In this document: positions 10,301 to 18,796 of the stretch, in pieces
How positions within the stretch are numbered: position 1 is the stretch's first letter
Layout of the letters: each line of letters opens with the position of its first letter
Assembly: GCF_024505185.1 (NCBI RefSeq)
Contig: NZ_JANIBJ010000004.1
Location: 103,828 to 167,827 of the forward strand
DNA from: Methylomonas subterranea
Lineage (GTDB): Bacteria; Pseudomonadota; Gammaproteobacteria; Methylococcales; Methylomonadaceae
Length of the DNA stretch: 64,000 nt
Reading direction: 5' to 3'
Position numbers and translations under genes: made by a program
The notes under the pieces: model-generated
Database searches by the model: none
Seen by the model: only the letters and a program-made list of their open reading frames with translations
Told to the model about the DNA's origin: nothing

Positions 10301-10786
10301 GCCGCCGGCCCAATCGGCTATCCAGTCGGAACGGTAGACTTGGTATTGGTCGAACAGATCGGCCAGTTGTTCGGCCAGTTGAAAGCGCTTGCGTGCGTCG
10401 GGATCGTGCCGCAGAAAGTGTGCCAGAGTCTCGAAACCGGCTTGCCGAATCAAAGCCGGCAGCAAGCGGTACAAGCGCCAAGTCAGCGGAGCCTTGGCCA
10501 AGGGTTGCTGCTTGGGAATCTGCGAACCCACTACCGCCCGGTAGACGCCCCAGATAAACAGCGACGGCAGTTGAATTTGCATGGCGGCGGCGATGCCGAG
10601 GGCGCTGTTTTGCGCCAGACTTTGTTTCAACCATTGACCCATGCCGTTGCTTTGCACCAGCAAGACTTCGTTTTCAAGCGGTGTCAGCGGGTATTGGCGC
10701 AGCCAGTACTCCAGTACGTCCCGCAAGGTTTCCAATTGGTTGGAATGAATGACGGCGATGCCGCTGTCCAGGTTTCGGCTGATCAA
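7328..10786 (-). CDS. recC: Exodeoxyribonuclease V gamma subunit (RecC)
   Basis: 1152 residues, about the length of E. coli RecC. The N-terminus (IHSNQLETLRDVLEYWL, then VLVQSNGMGQWLKQSLAQ) and the internal MPMRAIPFRVICLLGMNDGDYPR are characteristic of RecC. In the RecBCD complex this subunit splits the duplex and scans for Chi through an inactivated helicase fold. recB and recD, commonly adjacent, are not in the window: a lipoprotein gene lies upstream and a methyltransferase downstream. The start is ATG, 42 bases after the lipoprotein gene. Confidence 0.95.
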   Translation of the reverse strand: MISRNLDSGIAVIHSNQLETLRDVLEYWLRQYPLTPLENEVLLVQSNGMGQWLKQSLAQNSALGIAAAMQIQLPSLFIWGVYRAVVGSQIPKQQPLAKAPLTWRLYRLLPALIRQAGFETLAHFLRHDPDARKRFQLAEQLADLFDQYQVYRSDWIADWAGGRDILRDARGEASPLADRQSWQAQLWRAVLDDLGSEHNLFASRASVHAQFMVDIEQLDRPPAGIPRRIVLFGLSSLPRQSLEVLASLGKFCQIVLFVHNPCRHYWADIIEDKDLLKAQRRRQRYKTGMAAGLPPEQLHLHANPLLAAWGKQGRDYIRLLDHFDETQAYAGWQWPDHKIDLFEDYGAEGRRSLLQRLQQSILDLEPVPEQTELLERVDDSLAFHIAHGPQREVEILHDQLLARFNAAEQAGDKLHPRDIIVMVPDINQYAPHIRAVFGQMTTDDPRHIPFSLTDQQQRGENPLLVAVETLLHLPESRFTVSEFLGLLEVPALRRRFGLDETAIPKIHQWLEQAGIRWGLNAEQRARAAQMPAGFGANTWQFGLRRMLLGYAVGAGAAFNGIEPYPEIGGLDAQWLGHLCHILDTLETYAGSLEQQKSADNWLETLTELLADFFSADQEPDRKTLDTLQIALANWHQACRQGGCGANDVLPLNVVREAWLAAVDQPNLQQRFLGGRVNFCTLMPMRAIPFRVICLLGMNDGDYPRSQYPHGFDLMSQRGQYRPGDRSRRQDDQYLLLEALLSARQQLYISWIGRGIRDNSARPPSVLIAQLRDFLQQSFSLPEGQKLLEALTLEHPLQPFSPDYIKAGRDPRLFTHAREWFQPSPDREISREAFDGGDQSLSLNPEALARFLAAPVKSYCQHSLKFSFDRHDFTSEDNEPFGFDGLQYHIHGTELLAALQNRQPADLEDFFQQQLTELSGKGALPLGGFAETAFAGIATPVAAAWRHYLTLMEPWPLRMHPRHIELSFKLAGGINVQLAAGLSHLCQGDTADSRALLGLTAQSLVKKDLIQFHRLILPWLQHLAACADGLPVQSLIAAADGIISIQALPQEQALACLQSLLEAWLQGMRAPLPVACRTAFAWLNAPEDKATETAQTQYDGDEWNSGEVDFDPYLGRFFPDFASLYPSDAANFEHWANLLYRPLCLNIKRGHSV

Positions 10787-10828
10787 AACGGCGCCAGTCG
10801 GGTCGGTGGGTTCGAGGATGGACCCGGT

Positions 10829-11200
10829 TTAGGGATCGTTTTTGGGAAGCAGCGCTTCCAGAATGTGGATTTTTTTGTCGCATTCTTCGATGCTGGCCTT
10901 TACCCGCCGTTTAAAAAACAAGCCCATCGATTCGCCCGACATTTCGTGATCGGCATACTCGTTCAACAGATGGCAGGCATCGTTCATGTCCTGCTCGGCG
11001 TCTTCCAGAGTCTCGTTTTCGGCCATTGCCTCGCTGAGCATCATCAAACGGCTGCTCAACAGATTTTGATGCCGAAATACCGATTCCACATAATCGGAGA
11101 AGTTGTCGAAATCTTTTGCGGCGGGGGGCAGGGTAGAGCAGGCGGCGGCCCCCAACAGAGTTACGGTCAGAAGTTTCTTAAATCCGGGTAAAACCATCAT
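10829..11200 (-). CDS. Small predicted lipoprotein, unknown function
   Basis: 123 residues. A short basic N-terminus and hydrophobic stretch end in LLGAAAC with C21 as the likely lipidated cysteine; the lipobox is imperfect, with Ala at -3. The mature part is helical and charged (KDFDNFSDYVESVFRHQNLL; SSRLMMLSEAMAENETLEDA). No family recognised. It precedes recC by 42 bases on the same strand, so recC probably shares its promoter. Confidence 0.7.
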   Translation of the reverse strand: MMVLPGFKKLLTVTLLGAAACSTLPPAAKDFDNFSDYVESVFRHQNLLSSRLMMLSEAMAENETLEDAEQDMNDACHLLNEYADHEMSGESMGLFFKRRVKASIEECDKKIHILEALLPKNDP

Positions 11201-11376
11201 TCATCTCTTATTTGCAAGGCAGCCAGGCAAGGTATTGTTGGTCCGATTCTTCCTTACGGGCGCTACGGCACGCTGATGCGTGGCGCTGCTTACGGACTGG
11301 CCGGCGAGGCTATTTTAACCATTCGCTGCCTGATCGGTAAAAATTAAGCGTGGCAATACCATGGCGGTCAATCCAC

Positions 11377-12033
11377 TCAAGGCAGTCGCAGGCTGGTGAA
11401 ACGCGCCGCTTTGATGGATTTGGACCAGTATGTCGGAGGCAGCCCGGCTTTTTGCTTCAGATGCTGCAGAAATTTCAGCGGACTTTGCAGGTTATGCCAG
11501 TTGGACGGCAGGAATGATGCATGGTGCGTACCGTCCGTTAACAGCAAGCCGTCGATGTTCGGTCTCAATTGCTGGATGAGATCCAACTCCGTGCCGAACT
11601 CGAGCGGTTCCAGCGCGGATAGCAGATCGAGATGGATCACCAGATGGTCAAGTTCGCCGTCGGTCACCGAGGGGAAATGCCGGTCACAAAACGCCGCGGC
11701 GAAAGCGTTTTCCGATACGTCTTCCACTAAAGGCCGAATCGGCTCCAGATTGCCGATGCAGCCGCGCGCTTGCTGTTGGAATTCCAGGCTGACAAAGGTC
11801 GCGCATGGCCTTGCCAATTCAGCCGAATAGGTTGAGTTATCAATGCCAAGCGGTTTACCCGTTTTTAAACCATGGGCGATGGATTGCCAGGCCAGAGTCA
11901 ATAAAACGTTTTGTTGCGGTTGAGTCAATGATTGAGGCACGAAATATTCCTTATCGATAAACGGCCGGATTACTTTAGTTAAAGAAGGCGCATGGGACAG
12001 GGCGTGCTTATCACCATTGGGATTTATGCACAT
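11377..12033 (-). CDS. AMMECR1-domain protein (AmmeMemoRadiSam system protein A-like)
   Basis: 218 residues. The family signature is plain: FVSLEFQQQARGCIGNLEP, RPLVEDVSENAFAAAFCD, and later LRPNIDGLLLTDG followed by ASFLPSNWHNL. AMMECR1 proteins often accompany a MEMO-like protein and a radical SAM enzyme, but neither partner is present here. Its molecular function is not established. The ATG start overlaps the 3' end of dbpA by 23 bases, and no later ATG exists in the N-terminal part. The first 30 residues precede the conserved domain. Confidence 0.8.
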   Translation of the reverse strand: MCINPNGDKHALSHAPSLTKVIRPFIDKEYFVPQSLTQPQQNVLLTLAWQSIAHGLKTGKPLGIDNSTYSAELARPCATFVSLEFQQQARGCIGNLEPIRPLVEDVSENAFAAAFCDRHFPSVTDGELDHLVIHLDLLSALEPLEFGTELDLIQQLRPNIDGLLLTDGTHHASFLPSNWHNLQSPLKFLQHLKQKAGLPPTYWSKSIKAARFTSLRLP

Positions 12034-13450
12034 TAAAGTTACGGCCCTTGATTTTGCCGTTTCTTAAACAGGCCAGGGCTTTGTCGGCATAGGCACGGTT
12101 TATCGCTACATACGCTTGTTTATCGAACACATCGATTTTGCCCACTTCACTGGCGGCGATGCCGGCGTTACCGGTCAAGGCGCCCAAAATATCGCCGGGG
12201 CGGACTTTCTGTTTGCGGCCGCCATCGATCCACAGTGTCACCATGGGCGGTTGAAAGCGTGGTTCATAGCTCAGTTTAAATGGCGCGATGTCGTCCCAAT
12301 CAGCCGAAATGTTCAGGTAATCCTCGATGGCCTTGACCCTGTCCAACTCGGCATCGGCACACAAACTCAGCGCCAGGCCTTTGTTACCGGCCCTGCCGCA
12401 GCGGCCGATGCGGTGCACGTATACTTCCGGATCCCAAGGCAATTCATAATTGATTACCGCTTGCATATCCTTGATATCCAGACCCCTGGCGGCTACATCG
12501 GTGGCTACCAATACCGAGCAACTTTTATTGGCAAACCTGACCAACACCTGATCGCGGTCTTTTTGTTCCAAATCGCCATGCAACGCTTGCACGGAAAAGC
12601 CGCAATTGGCCAGACTGTCAGCCACATCCTGGCATTCGCGTTTGGTGTTGCAAAATACCAGCGTGGATTCCGGCCGATGGTATGCCAATAAATAAGCCAG
12701 CGCGTGCAATCGTTTGCCGGGATCGGCCCGATGGAAATGTTGTTCCATCTGGTTGTGATGGTGGCTGGTGTCTATGCTGATCGAGACCGGTTTGAACTGA
12801 AAAGACAGACTCAATTTTCGAATCGGGTCGCTGTAAGTGGCCGAAAATAACAAGGTTTGCCGGTGGCTGGGGGCGTGAGATACCACATCGGTGATGATGT
12901 CCGCAAAGCCCATGTCCAGCATGCGGTCGGCCTCATCCAGAACCAAGACTTTTAAATGCTCAAGATGCAGGCTGTGTTTTTGCAGATGTTCCTGCAAGCG
13001 GCCCGGCGTACCCACTACCACATGCGCGCCGTGCAGCAGGGAATCTCGCTGTGGCGCAACCGGCACGCCGCCGCATAACGCCAATACTTTAATATTGTGC
13101 GTAAAGCGGGCCAGTTGACGAATTTCCTTGCAGACCTGATCGGCCAGTTCGCGGGTAGGGCAGATGATCATGGCCTGCACTTTAAAATTGCCGACATCCA
13201 GCCGGGATAGCAGGCCGATCCCGAACGCCGCCGTCTTGCCGCTGCCGGTTTTGGCTTGGGCTATTACATCATTGCCCTCCAGGATATGCGGTAGACTTTC
13301 GGCTTGTATCGGGGTCGGATGGGTATAACCCAGCGCTGCAATGTTGTCGAGCAAGGCGGGTTTTAGCGCTAGGGAGGAAAATTCCGGGGTATTCACAAAG
13401 TCTCTGTTTTTAATGATGCGGCGGATTGCCTGCATCCGGCAGCGCATCAT
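12011..13450 (-). CDS. dbpA: DEAD-box ATP-dependent RNA helicase, DbpA type
   Basis: 479 residues. Motifs in order are the Q motif region (GYTHPTPIQ), Walker A AKTGSGKT, PTRELA, TPGR, DEAD, SAT, VATDVAARGLDI and HRIGRCGRAG. The C-terminal 85 residues (VTLWIDGGRKQKVRPGDILG...) are the DbpA RNA-binding domain that recognises hairpin 92 of 23S rRNA, which points to a role in large-subunit assembly. The first ATG adds 18 residues before the conserved part. A GTG at 13396 would give 461 residues, nearer to E. coli DbpA, so the start is uncertain. Confidence 0.93.
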   Translation of the reverse strand: MMRCRMQAIRRIIKNRDFVNTPEFSSLALKPALLDNIAALGYTHPTPIQAESLPHILEGNDVIAQAKTGSGKTAAFGIGLLSRLDVGNFKVQAMIICPTRELADQVCKEIRQLARFTHNIKVLALCGGVPVAPQRDSLLHGAHVVVGTPGRLQEHLQKHSLHLEHLKVLVLDEADRMLDMGFADIITDVVSHAPSHRQTLLFSATYSDPIRKLSLSFQFKPVSISIDTSHHHNQMEQHFHRADPGKRLHALAYLLAYHRPESTLVFCNTKRECQDVADSLANCGFSVQALHGDLEQKDRDQVLVRFANKSCSVLVATDVAARGLDIKDMQAVINYELPWDPEVYVHRIGRCGRAGNKGLALSLCADAELDRVKAIEDYLNISADWDDIAPFKLSYEPRFQPPMVTLWIDGGRKQKVRPGDILGALTGNAGIAASEVGKIDVFDKQAYVAINRAYADKALACLRNGKIKGRNFNVHKSQW

Positions 13451-13462
13451 AACAGGCTTGGC

Positions 13463-14533
13463 TTATAGCGATGCCAGCGTGATCAATTTTTTCATCAATT
13501 CGGCTTGGCTGTGCACATTCATTTTCTGCATGGTGTGCTTGATATGGTTACGCACGGTTTCCTGCGAGCGGTAGCTATGCTGGGCGATGTCCGCTATGGA
13601 CGGATTTTTCATGAAGTGCAGGGCGCAGATGGCTTCGCAGCGGGACAGATTGTGCAGGCGCATCAGCCGTTCCATGGCCGGGTTCTTGTCTTTTTCATGG
13701 GTAAACGACAGGATGAAGCCGTCTATATGACACTCCCATTGATACAGGTTTTTTAACGCGGCCAGGGGAATCAGGGAAATTTGGCAGGACTGGCATTGGT
13801 TATGGATGGAACGGCTTTCCTGGTTATCCCGCATCAGGGATAGCAGTTTTTGTTCGATGGCCGGATTTTTCATGCCGAAGCGGTTTTCCGTGATTTGCAC
13901 GCAATCCAGTTGGCTGATGATGGCCGTATAGACTGGATCGGAAAACAGAATGTTAAGCCCCTGATCGACGATGATATAGCCGTCGAAATGATCGCCGAGA
14001 TGATGCAGCAATTGAGTGTTGATCTTATGGCGTTGTTCCTTATGCATGGCATCCTGCAATTTCGGTAGGGTATTTTCCAATAAGCGGCTGATATGTTGTT
14101 GTTCGATGTCGGTAAATGCGGTGTCGCGACCGAGCAGCAGGCTGAGCGCATGGTTTTGCCCGCATGTCAAGGCGACGCCGAAGCGAAAGGTTTGTTGCTC
14201 GGGCGATGGCAAAGCGCCTTTGTGCTCGCCCGGGAGTTCGTTTATCAGGTTTTGATTGCAGAATATCCGCCGAGGATTTTGGCAGATGTAGCGGTTGAAA
14301 TGGTCTTGCCGGTTGAGCCTGTCTTCGTACTGTTCCCGATATTCTTGCGGGATATGGGCGCTGAACAGAAAGCGGGTCTTGCCGAAATCGTTCAGATCGG
14401 TCACCAGCAGGGCGCCGGAGTCGCAGGACAGTTGCCGGGTCAGCTCAAGCAGAAAGCGGTTCCAGATCAGCGGATAGCCCGGAGCGTTCGCCAGTATGGT
14501 GTGCAGGTACAGGTCGTCGGATAATTGCCTCAT
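13463..14533 (-). CDS. LuxR-family transcriptional regulator
   Basis: 356 residues. The last about 65 residues form a LuxR-type helix-turn-helix (LSRCEAICALHFMKNPSIAD followed by RSQETVRNHIKHTMQKMNV and SQAELMKKL). The N-terminal 280 residues contain a region resembling GAF/PAS sensor folds (YIIVDQGLNILFSDPVYTAI near residue 180), with no receiver domain. It lies 12 bases upstream of dbpA on the same strand and is divergent from the haemoprotein operon that begins at 14862, so it is the obvious candidate regulator of that operon. The ligand is unknown. Confidence 0.85.
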   Translation of the reverse strand: MRQLSDDLYLHTILANAPGYPLIWNRFLLELTRQLSCDSGALLVTDLNDFGKTRFLFSAHIPQEYREQYEDRLNRQDHFNRYICQNPRRIFCNQNLINELPGEHKGALPSPEQQTFRFGVALTCGQNHALSLLLGRDTAFTDIEQQHISRLLENTLPKLQDAMHKEQRHKINTQLLHHLGDHFDGYIIVDQGLNILFSDPVYTAIISQLDCVQITENRFGMKNPAIEQKLLSLMRDNQESRSIHNQCQSCQISLIPLAALKNLYQWECHIDGFILSFTHEKDKNPAMERLMRLHNLSRCEAICALHFMKNPSIADIAQHSYRSQETVRNHIKHTMQKMNVHSQAELMKKLITLASL

Positions 14534-14655
14534 TGAACGCCACCCTTGTTTTTATAATCAGTGTTTTTCATCGATCGACGGCCGATTGGCTAAGGGGCGC
14601 CCAACCCGCTTAGCCCGCTTTGCCGTTGCCTCAAGACCATGCCTCCTGCCGCCAT

Positions 14656-14675
14656 GGGCGCCGCATGCGGCGCCC
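14656..14675. promoter_or_regulatory. 20-base perfect palindrome in the divergent regulator/peroxidase intergenic region
   Basis: GGGCGCCGCATGCGGCGCCC is a perfect palindrome with no spacer, about 120 bases upstream of the LuxR-type gene and 187 bases upstream of the peroxidase gene. It could be an operator or a leader hairpin. No T-run follows on either strand, so a terminator is unlikely. Confidence 0.4.
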
Positions 14676-14761
14676 GCAAAAACCTTGCATAAAAAACGCC
14701 GTTTCCGCGACGAAACAGCCGGGCCTAGCATAACCCCTAAATAATTGATATGGCAAAAAAT

Positions 14762-14777
14762 TGACCTGTTTGGGTCA
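14762..14777. promoter_or_regulatory. Inverted repeat TGACC-N6-GGTCA upstream of the haemoprotein operon, candidate operator
   Basis: Five-base arms TGACC (14762-14766) and GGTCA (14773-14777) lie 85 bases before the peroxidase start. The size and dyad fit a dimeric LuxR-type or similar regulator site. The 328-base region 14534-14861 otherwise contains no gene. The assignment is by position and symmetry only. Confidence 0.35.
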
Positions 14778-14861
14778 TGGCGGCGGCTGAACACTTCAGT
14801 TAAGCTGGACTCGGATAGCGTGGCGGGCCGCCGCCATTCACGGGATTTGGGAGGCAAGACG

Positions 14862-17801
14862 ATGAAAACAACAATAAAGGTGCCGGTGCTTTTTTTAATG
14901 TTGGGGTTTATGGCAAACGTTTGCCAAGCCGAAGCCGTTTCCACCGCGGAAAGACTCAAGGCCGACAAAGCCTGCGCGGCAATGGTGGCCAAGGGCTTCC
15001 GGCCGATTGCCCAGCAGCAGAACGAACGTTTTCTCGGTAAGGTCAGCGAAACCACCGCTGAATGTCGCGGCGGCAAAAAAGCCTTGGCCGGCCGCAGCGT
15101 GGTCTGGGTGGATTGGCCCAATTACTGGGGTACGGGCGATGCCGAAAGCAAGGCGGGAGGCTGGGAGTCCATCACCAAGTTGGGTAAACACCTGAATCCC
15201 AACGGTAGGGGCGTGGACGGTGCCTTGATGGATCTGGAATATCAGCGCATGGAGTTGCTGCGCTTTAACCTCTACGACAATAAAACCTACGAAACCTATA
15301 TCAAGGGTATCGGGACAACTCCAGGCCCCATCGTCAAAGTTTGGGGCGAGATGCGTTTGCCGCCCAATCACGCGCAATACGACCAAGTCACCGGCAAGGA
15401 CGGTACTCAGGTATGTAACGGCGATTTGATCCGTCACCGCACCATAGATGGCATTTGCAACGACATTTTCAATCCGGCCATGGGCTCCGCCAATCAATTG
15501 TTCGCCCGCAATGTCAGCTTCGACTCCACCTTTCCGGATTTGGGCGCCAACGAATTGGTTCGTAACCGCCACGGTGACCGCTTGAGTCTGTTGAAGCCGG
15601 ACCCGCAAGTCATCTCCAGGAAATTGTTTACCCGTGCTCAGTCCAAGCCGGAGGCCTGCAACCAGGGCCAGGGCTTGCCGGGCAATGCCAAAAATGCAGA
15701 GTGCGATTATAAAAAAGCACCTTTTTTCAATGTGTTGGCGGCCTATTGGATACAGTTCATGACCCACGACTGGTTTTATCACCTGCGCGAAGGTCAAAAT
15801 AGCGCAGCCAGAATGCCGGTCGGTTGCGCCAGCCAATTGGTGAATAATCAGGAACAGCCCTTGAGCGCCGAACAGGCCGCCAAACTGGGTTGCCGGCCGA
15901 ACGATAAAGTGGACGTGGCCTTGATTGCGCAAAAGGAACCGGCCCCTACCTTCGAGCATGAGGGCAACACCTATTTGTCCCGCGCCCATCGCACCACCGA
16001 AAACACCGTCACCGCTTGGTGGGACGCCTCGCAGATCTATGGTTTCGATGAACTCTCGCAAAAACGCGTCAAGCGCGATCCGCAAGATCCGGCCAAATTA
16101 TGGATGGTGCCGCGCGGTAATCATGGCGGGGCCGGCGATAAACAAGGCTATCTGCCCTTGTTCAACAGCTGCGAAAATGCCGGCGCCGACTGTGTGCCCG
16201 ATCCCATCAATCCGGCCTGGAAGGGCCAGGAAGCCGCCGGCTTCGCGGATAACTGGACGGTGGGCATGAGTTTTTACCACAATCTGTTCACGCGCGAACA
16301 CAACGCCTTTGTGGATGCCTTCCGCGCCAAGGCGGCGGTCAACCCGGATTTGGACTCGGGCCTGCGCAATCCGGACAAGCCCGAACAAGTGATCACCTAT
16401 AAAAAAGTCAGCGCCGAGGAGTTGTATCAGGCGGCTCGACTGGTAGTGGCGGCCGAAATCGCCAAAATTCATACCATAGAATGGACCACTCAGTTGTTGT
16501 ACGGCGAACCCTTGTATCTGGGCATGAACGCCAACTGGAACGGCTTGTTGATGAAGGACGACCCGGTTTCCAAGGCCCTGAAAAAAGTATTGGACAGGTT
16601 GGTGGTGAACAAACTGGCCAAATCCGAGCGGGAAACCAAGGCTAACCAGTTTTATTCGGTATTCGCCTCCGGAGCCGGCATATTCGGCCTGGGCAGTCAT
16701 CGCTACAAAGACCATCCGACATTTCTGGGTAAATTGGTCGACAAAAAGGATATATGGGATATCCGCAATCCCGAGCATCTGAACGGCGGCGTCAACCACT
16801 TCGGCTCGCCTTTCAATTTTCCGGAAGAATTTCCCACCGTATATCGCCTGCATCCGCTGATACCCGATTTGCTGGAATACAGGGAACTGGGCGCTCCGGA
16901 CGCCATTGCCCATAAAGTGCCGGTTGTCGGCACCTTCAGGGGCAAAGCCACCCAGGCCATGGCCGACGGCGGCCTGAGCAACTGGGCCTTGAGCATGGGC
17001 CGGCAGCGCCTGGGCCTGCTGACCTTGCAAAACCACGCCCAGTTTTTTCAGAATCTGGACTTGCCGCGCCTGAATACCGCAACCAACAAAATCGATATCG
17101 CGGCGCTGGACTTGATTCGCGACCGCGAACGCGGCCTGCCTCGTTTCAACGAATTCCGCCGCCAATACGGTTTGAAGCAACTGACCGGCTTCGACGATTT
17201 CATCGACTGGCGCTTGCCCACCACCAGCGCGGAATATCTGGAACAAAAGCGCCTGACCGGATTGTTGCGCGAAGTCTACGGCCAGCATAAATGCGACGCC
17301 GGCAAGATCATAACCGCCGCCCAACTGAACGAGGACGGCACGCGCATCAACGATTGTCTGGGGCACCCGGACGGCAGCATGGTCGACAATATCGAAGACC
17401 TGGATACCGTGGTGGGCTGGCTGTCCGAGTTTACCCGGCCGCACGGTTTCGCCATTTCCGAAACCCAATTTCACGTGTTCATTCTGAATGCCTCGCGGCG
17501 CTTGTTCAGCGACCGCTTCTTTACCTCCAGCTTCCGGCCGGAGTTTTATACCTCGCTGGGCGTGGAATGGGTCATGAACAACGGTCCCGACGGCAAGAAA
17601 ATGGAGCCCAAGCCTTCCAACGGCCACGAGGTCGAAGTGTCGCCGTTGAAAAGGATCATGCTGCGCACCATGCCCGAACTGAAAGACCAGTTGGCTGGGG
17701 TCGTCAACGTATTCGACCCTTGGGCGCGCGACAGGGGCGAGGACTATACCTTGCAATGGAAGCCTAGAGCCGATGCGGCTGGCGACGAAAGCTTCAAGTA
17801 A
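14862..17801 (+). CDS. Exported animal-type haem peroxidase, prostaglandin-synthase/alpha-dioxygenase-like
   Basis: 979 residues from ATG 14862, chosen because GGGAGGC lies just upstream and a clean Sec signal peptide follows (MKTTIKVPVLFLMLGFMANV, cleavage near CQA-EA). The frame is open 39 codons further upstream. The catalytic domain resembles the PGHS/alpha-dioxygenase branch of animal haem peroxidases: distal histidine H302 in FMTHDWFYH, FTREHN, and V-Y661-R-L-H664-P-L-I-P-D. In PGHS the equivalent YxxH holds the catalytic tyrosyl (Tyr385) and proximal haem ligand (His388). Retention of the tyrosine suggests fatty-acid oxygenation rather than plain peroxidase activity. First gene of a six-gene operon; function inferred. 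Confidence 0.85.
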   Translation: MKTTIKVPVLFLMLGFMANVCQAEAVSTAERLKADKACAAMVAKGFRPIAQQQNERFLGKVSETTAECRGGKKALAGRSVVWVDWPNYWGTGDAESKAGGWESITKLGKHLNPNGRGVDGALMDLEYQRMELLRFNLYDNKTYETYIKGIGTTPGPIVKVWGEMRLPPNHAQYDQVTGKDGTQVCNGDLIRHRTIDGICNDIFNPAMGSANQLFARNVSFDSTFPDLGANELVRNRHGDRLSLLKPDPQVISRKLFTRAQSKPEACNQGQGLPGNAKNAECDYKKAPFFNVLAAYWIQFMTHDWFYHLREGQNSAARMPVGCASQLVNNQEQPLSAEQAAKLGCRPNDKVDVALIAQKEPAPTFEHEGNTYLSRAHRTTENTVTAWWDASQIYGFDELSQKRVKRDPQDPAKLWMVPRGNHGGAGDKQGYLPLFNSCENAGADCVPDPINPAWKGQEAAGFADNWTVGMSFYHNLFTREHNAFVDAFRAKAAVNPDLDSGLRNPDKPEQVITYKKVSAEELYQAARLVVAAEIAKIHTIEWTTQLLYGEPLYLGMNANWNGLLMKDDPVSKALKKVLDRLVVNKLAKSERETKANQFYSVFASGAGIFGLGSHRYKDHPTFLGKLVDKKDIWDIRNPEHLNGGVNHFGSPFNFPEEFPTVYRLHPLIPDLLEYRELGAPDAIAHKVPVVGTFRGKATQAMADGGLSNWALSMGRQRLGLLTLQNHAQFFQNLDLPRLNTATNKIDIAALDLIRDRERGLPRFNEFRRQYGLKQLTGFDDFIDWRLPTTSAEYLEQKRLTGLLREVYGQHKCDAGKIITAAQLNEDGTRINDCLGHPDGSMVDNIEDLDTVVGWLSEFTRPHGFAISETQFHVFILNASRRLFSDRFFTSSFRPEFYTSLGVEWVMNNGPDGKKMEPKPSNGHEVEVSPLKRIMLRTMPELKDQLAGVVNVFDPWARDRGEDYTLQWKPRADAAGDESFK

Positions 17802-17834
17802 TTCAAAGACGCCATGGCAGCGGGGGATGCGATT

Positions 17835-18791
17835 ATGAATGCGGAAATGCCGATAGCCGAACTGGTGGCCGAGATGGGGCAGCGGATTGCCGCCATTATC
17901 TCGGATGAAGCCGAAGAAGGCGTGGTGCCGCGCTTCAATCAGGCTAAAACCCTGGGTTGTCTGCGCGGGGAATTCCGCGTGCACCAGGATGTTCCCGCCG
18001 AATTACGGCACGGTATTTTTGCCGAAGCCAAAACCTATCCGGCCATGCTGCGGTTTGCCAACGCCACTAGCAGGGACGATGCCGAAAAGGACGCGAGGGG
18101 CTTGTCCATTCGTTTGTCCGGCGCGCGCGGGCCGGTTTTGTGGGGCGAAGAGGGTTTTCAGGATTTCGTTTTAAACAGTTATCCGGCTTTGTTCGTGGCT
18201 ACGCCGGAGGATTTTTTGGGCTTTATTCGGGCCCGGCAGGCCGACAGGAAGCTGTGGTTTTTTTTGAATCCGTTCAACCCGCACCTGAAATCGTTCTGGA
18301 TTGCCTTTAAATCACGCCAAAAGCATTTATGCCCGTTCGACGTGCGCTTCTGGAGCACTACGCCCTACAAACTGGGCGAAGACAGCGGGCAAGTGGTGAA
18401 GTATTCCGTGATTCCCTGTTCGGATTACCAAACCACGCAAGCGGAGAATCCGGGCCGCGATCAGTTGCGGGCGGCGATGCGGGCGCATTTGCGGCGCGAG
18501 CCGGCCAAGTTTCATTTTGCCGTGCAACTGCAAACCGAGCCGGCAAGCATGCCGATTGAAGATGCTTCGGTAATCTGGGACGAAACGCTTTCACCTTTTC
18601 AAATTGTTGCCACCATCACGATAGAAGACCAGGATTTTGCGGACGAGGACACCATGGCGGCGTGCGAACGCCGCAGTTTCAATCCCTGGCAATCCTTGGC
18701 GGCGCACGAACCCTTGGGGCGCATGAACCTGGTCCGGCGCGAGGTATACGCCCATGCCGCCGCCCTTCGCACTAGTAATAATCGGGAGTAA
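17835..18791 (+). CDS. Catalase-fold haem protein (catalase-related family) lacking the distal histidine
   Basis: 318 residues from ATG 17835, preferred over ATG 17814 because GGGGGA sits 7 bases upstream. The barrel segment LRHGIFAEAKTYPAMLRFAN and the C-terminal FNPW...LGRMNLVRREVY match catalase-related haem proteins. The proximal RxxxY is present (R301, Y305). At the distal site, where relatives have T-H-G, this protein has T39-L40-G, so the catalytic histidine is missing, whereas an Asn (N114 in LNSYP) that corresponds to the distal Asn is kept. True catalase activity is unlikely. No signal peptide. It follows the peroxidase gene by 33 bases. Confidence 0.75.
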   Translation: MNAEMPIAELVAEMGQRIAAIISDEAEEGVVPRFNQAKTLGCLRGEFRVHQDVPAELRHGIFAEAKTYPAMLRFANATSRDDAEKDARGLSIRLSGARGPVLWGEEGFQDFVLNSYPALFVATPEDFLGFIRARQADRKLWFFLNPFNPHLKSFWIAFKSRQKHLCPFDVRFWSTTPYKLGEDSGQVVKYSVIPCSDYQTTQAENPGRDQLRAAMRAHLRREPAKFHFAVQLQTEPASMPIEDASVIWDETLSPFQIVATITIEDQDFADEDTMAACERRSFNPWQSLAAHEPLGRMNLVRREVYAHAAALRTSNNRE

Positions 18792-18796
18792 GCACC

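Noticed and set aside
9995..11191. 398-residue open frame antisense to recC and the lipoprotein gene
   Set aside because: A long shadow frame caused by GC-rich codon usage; Gln/His/Val-rich, no domain, and fully overlapped by recC, which is unmistakable.
16098..17984. 628-residue open frame antisense to the haem peroxidase
   Set aside because: Antisense shadow of a strongly supported gene with conserved haem motifs; its composition is not protein-like.
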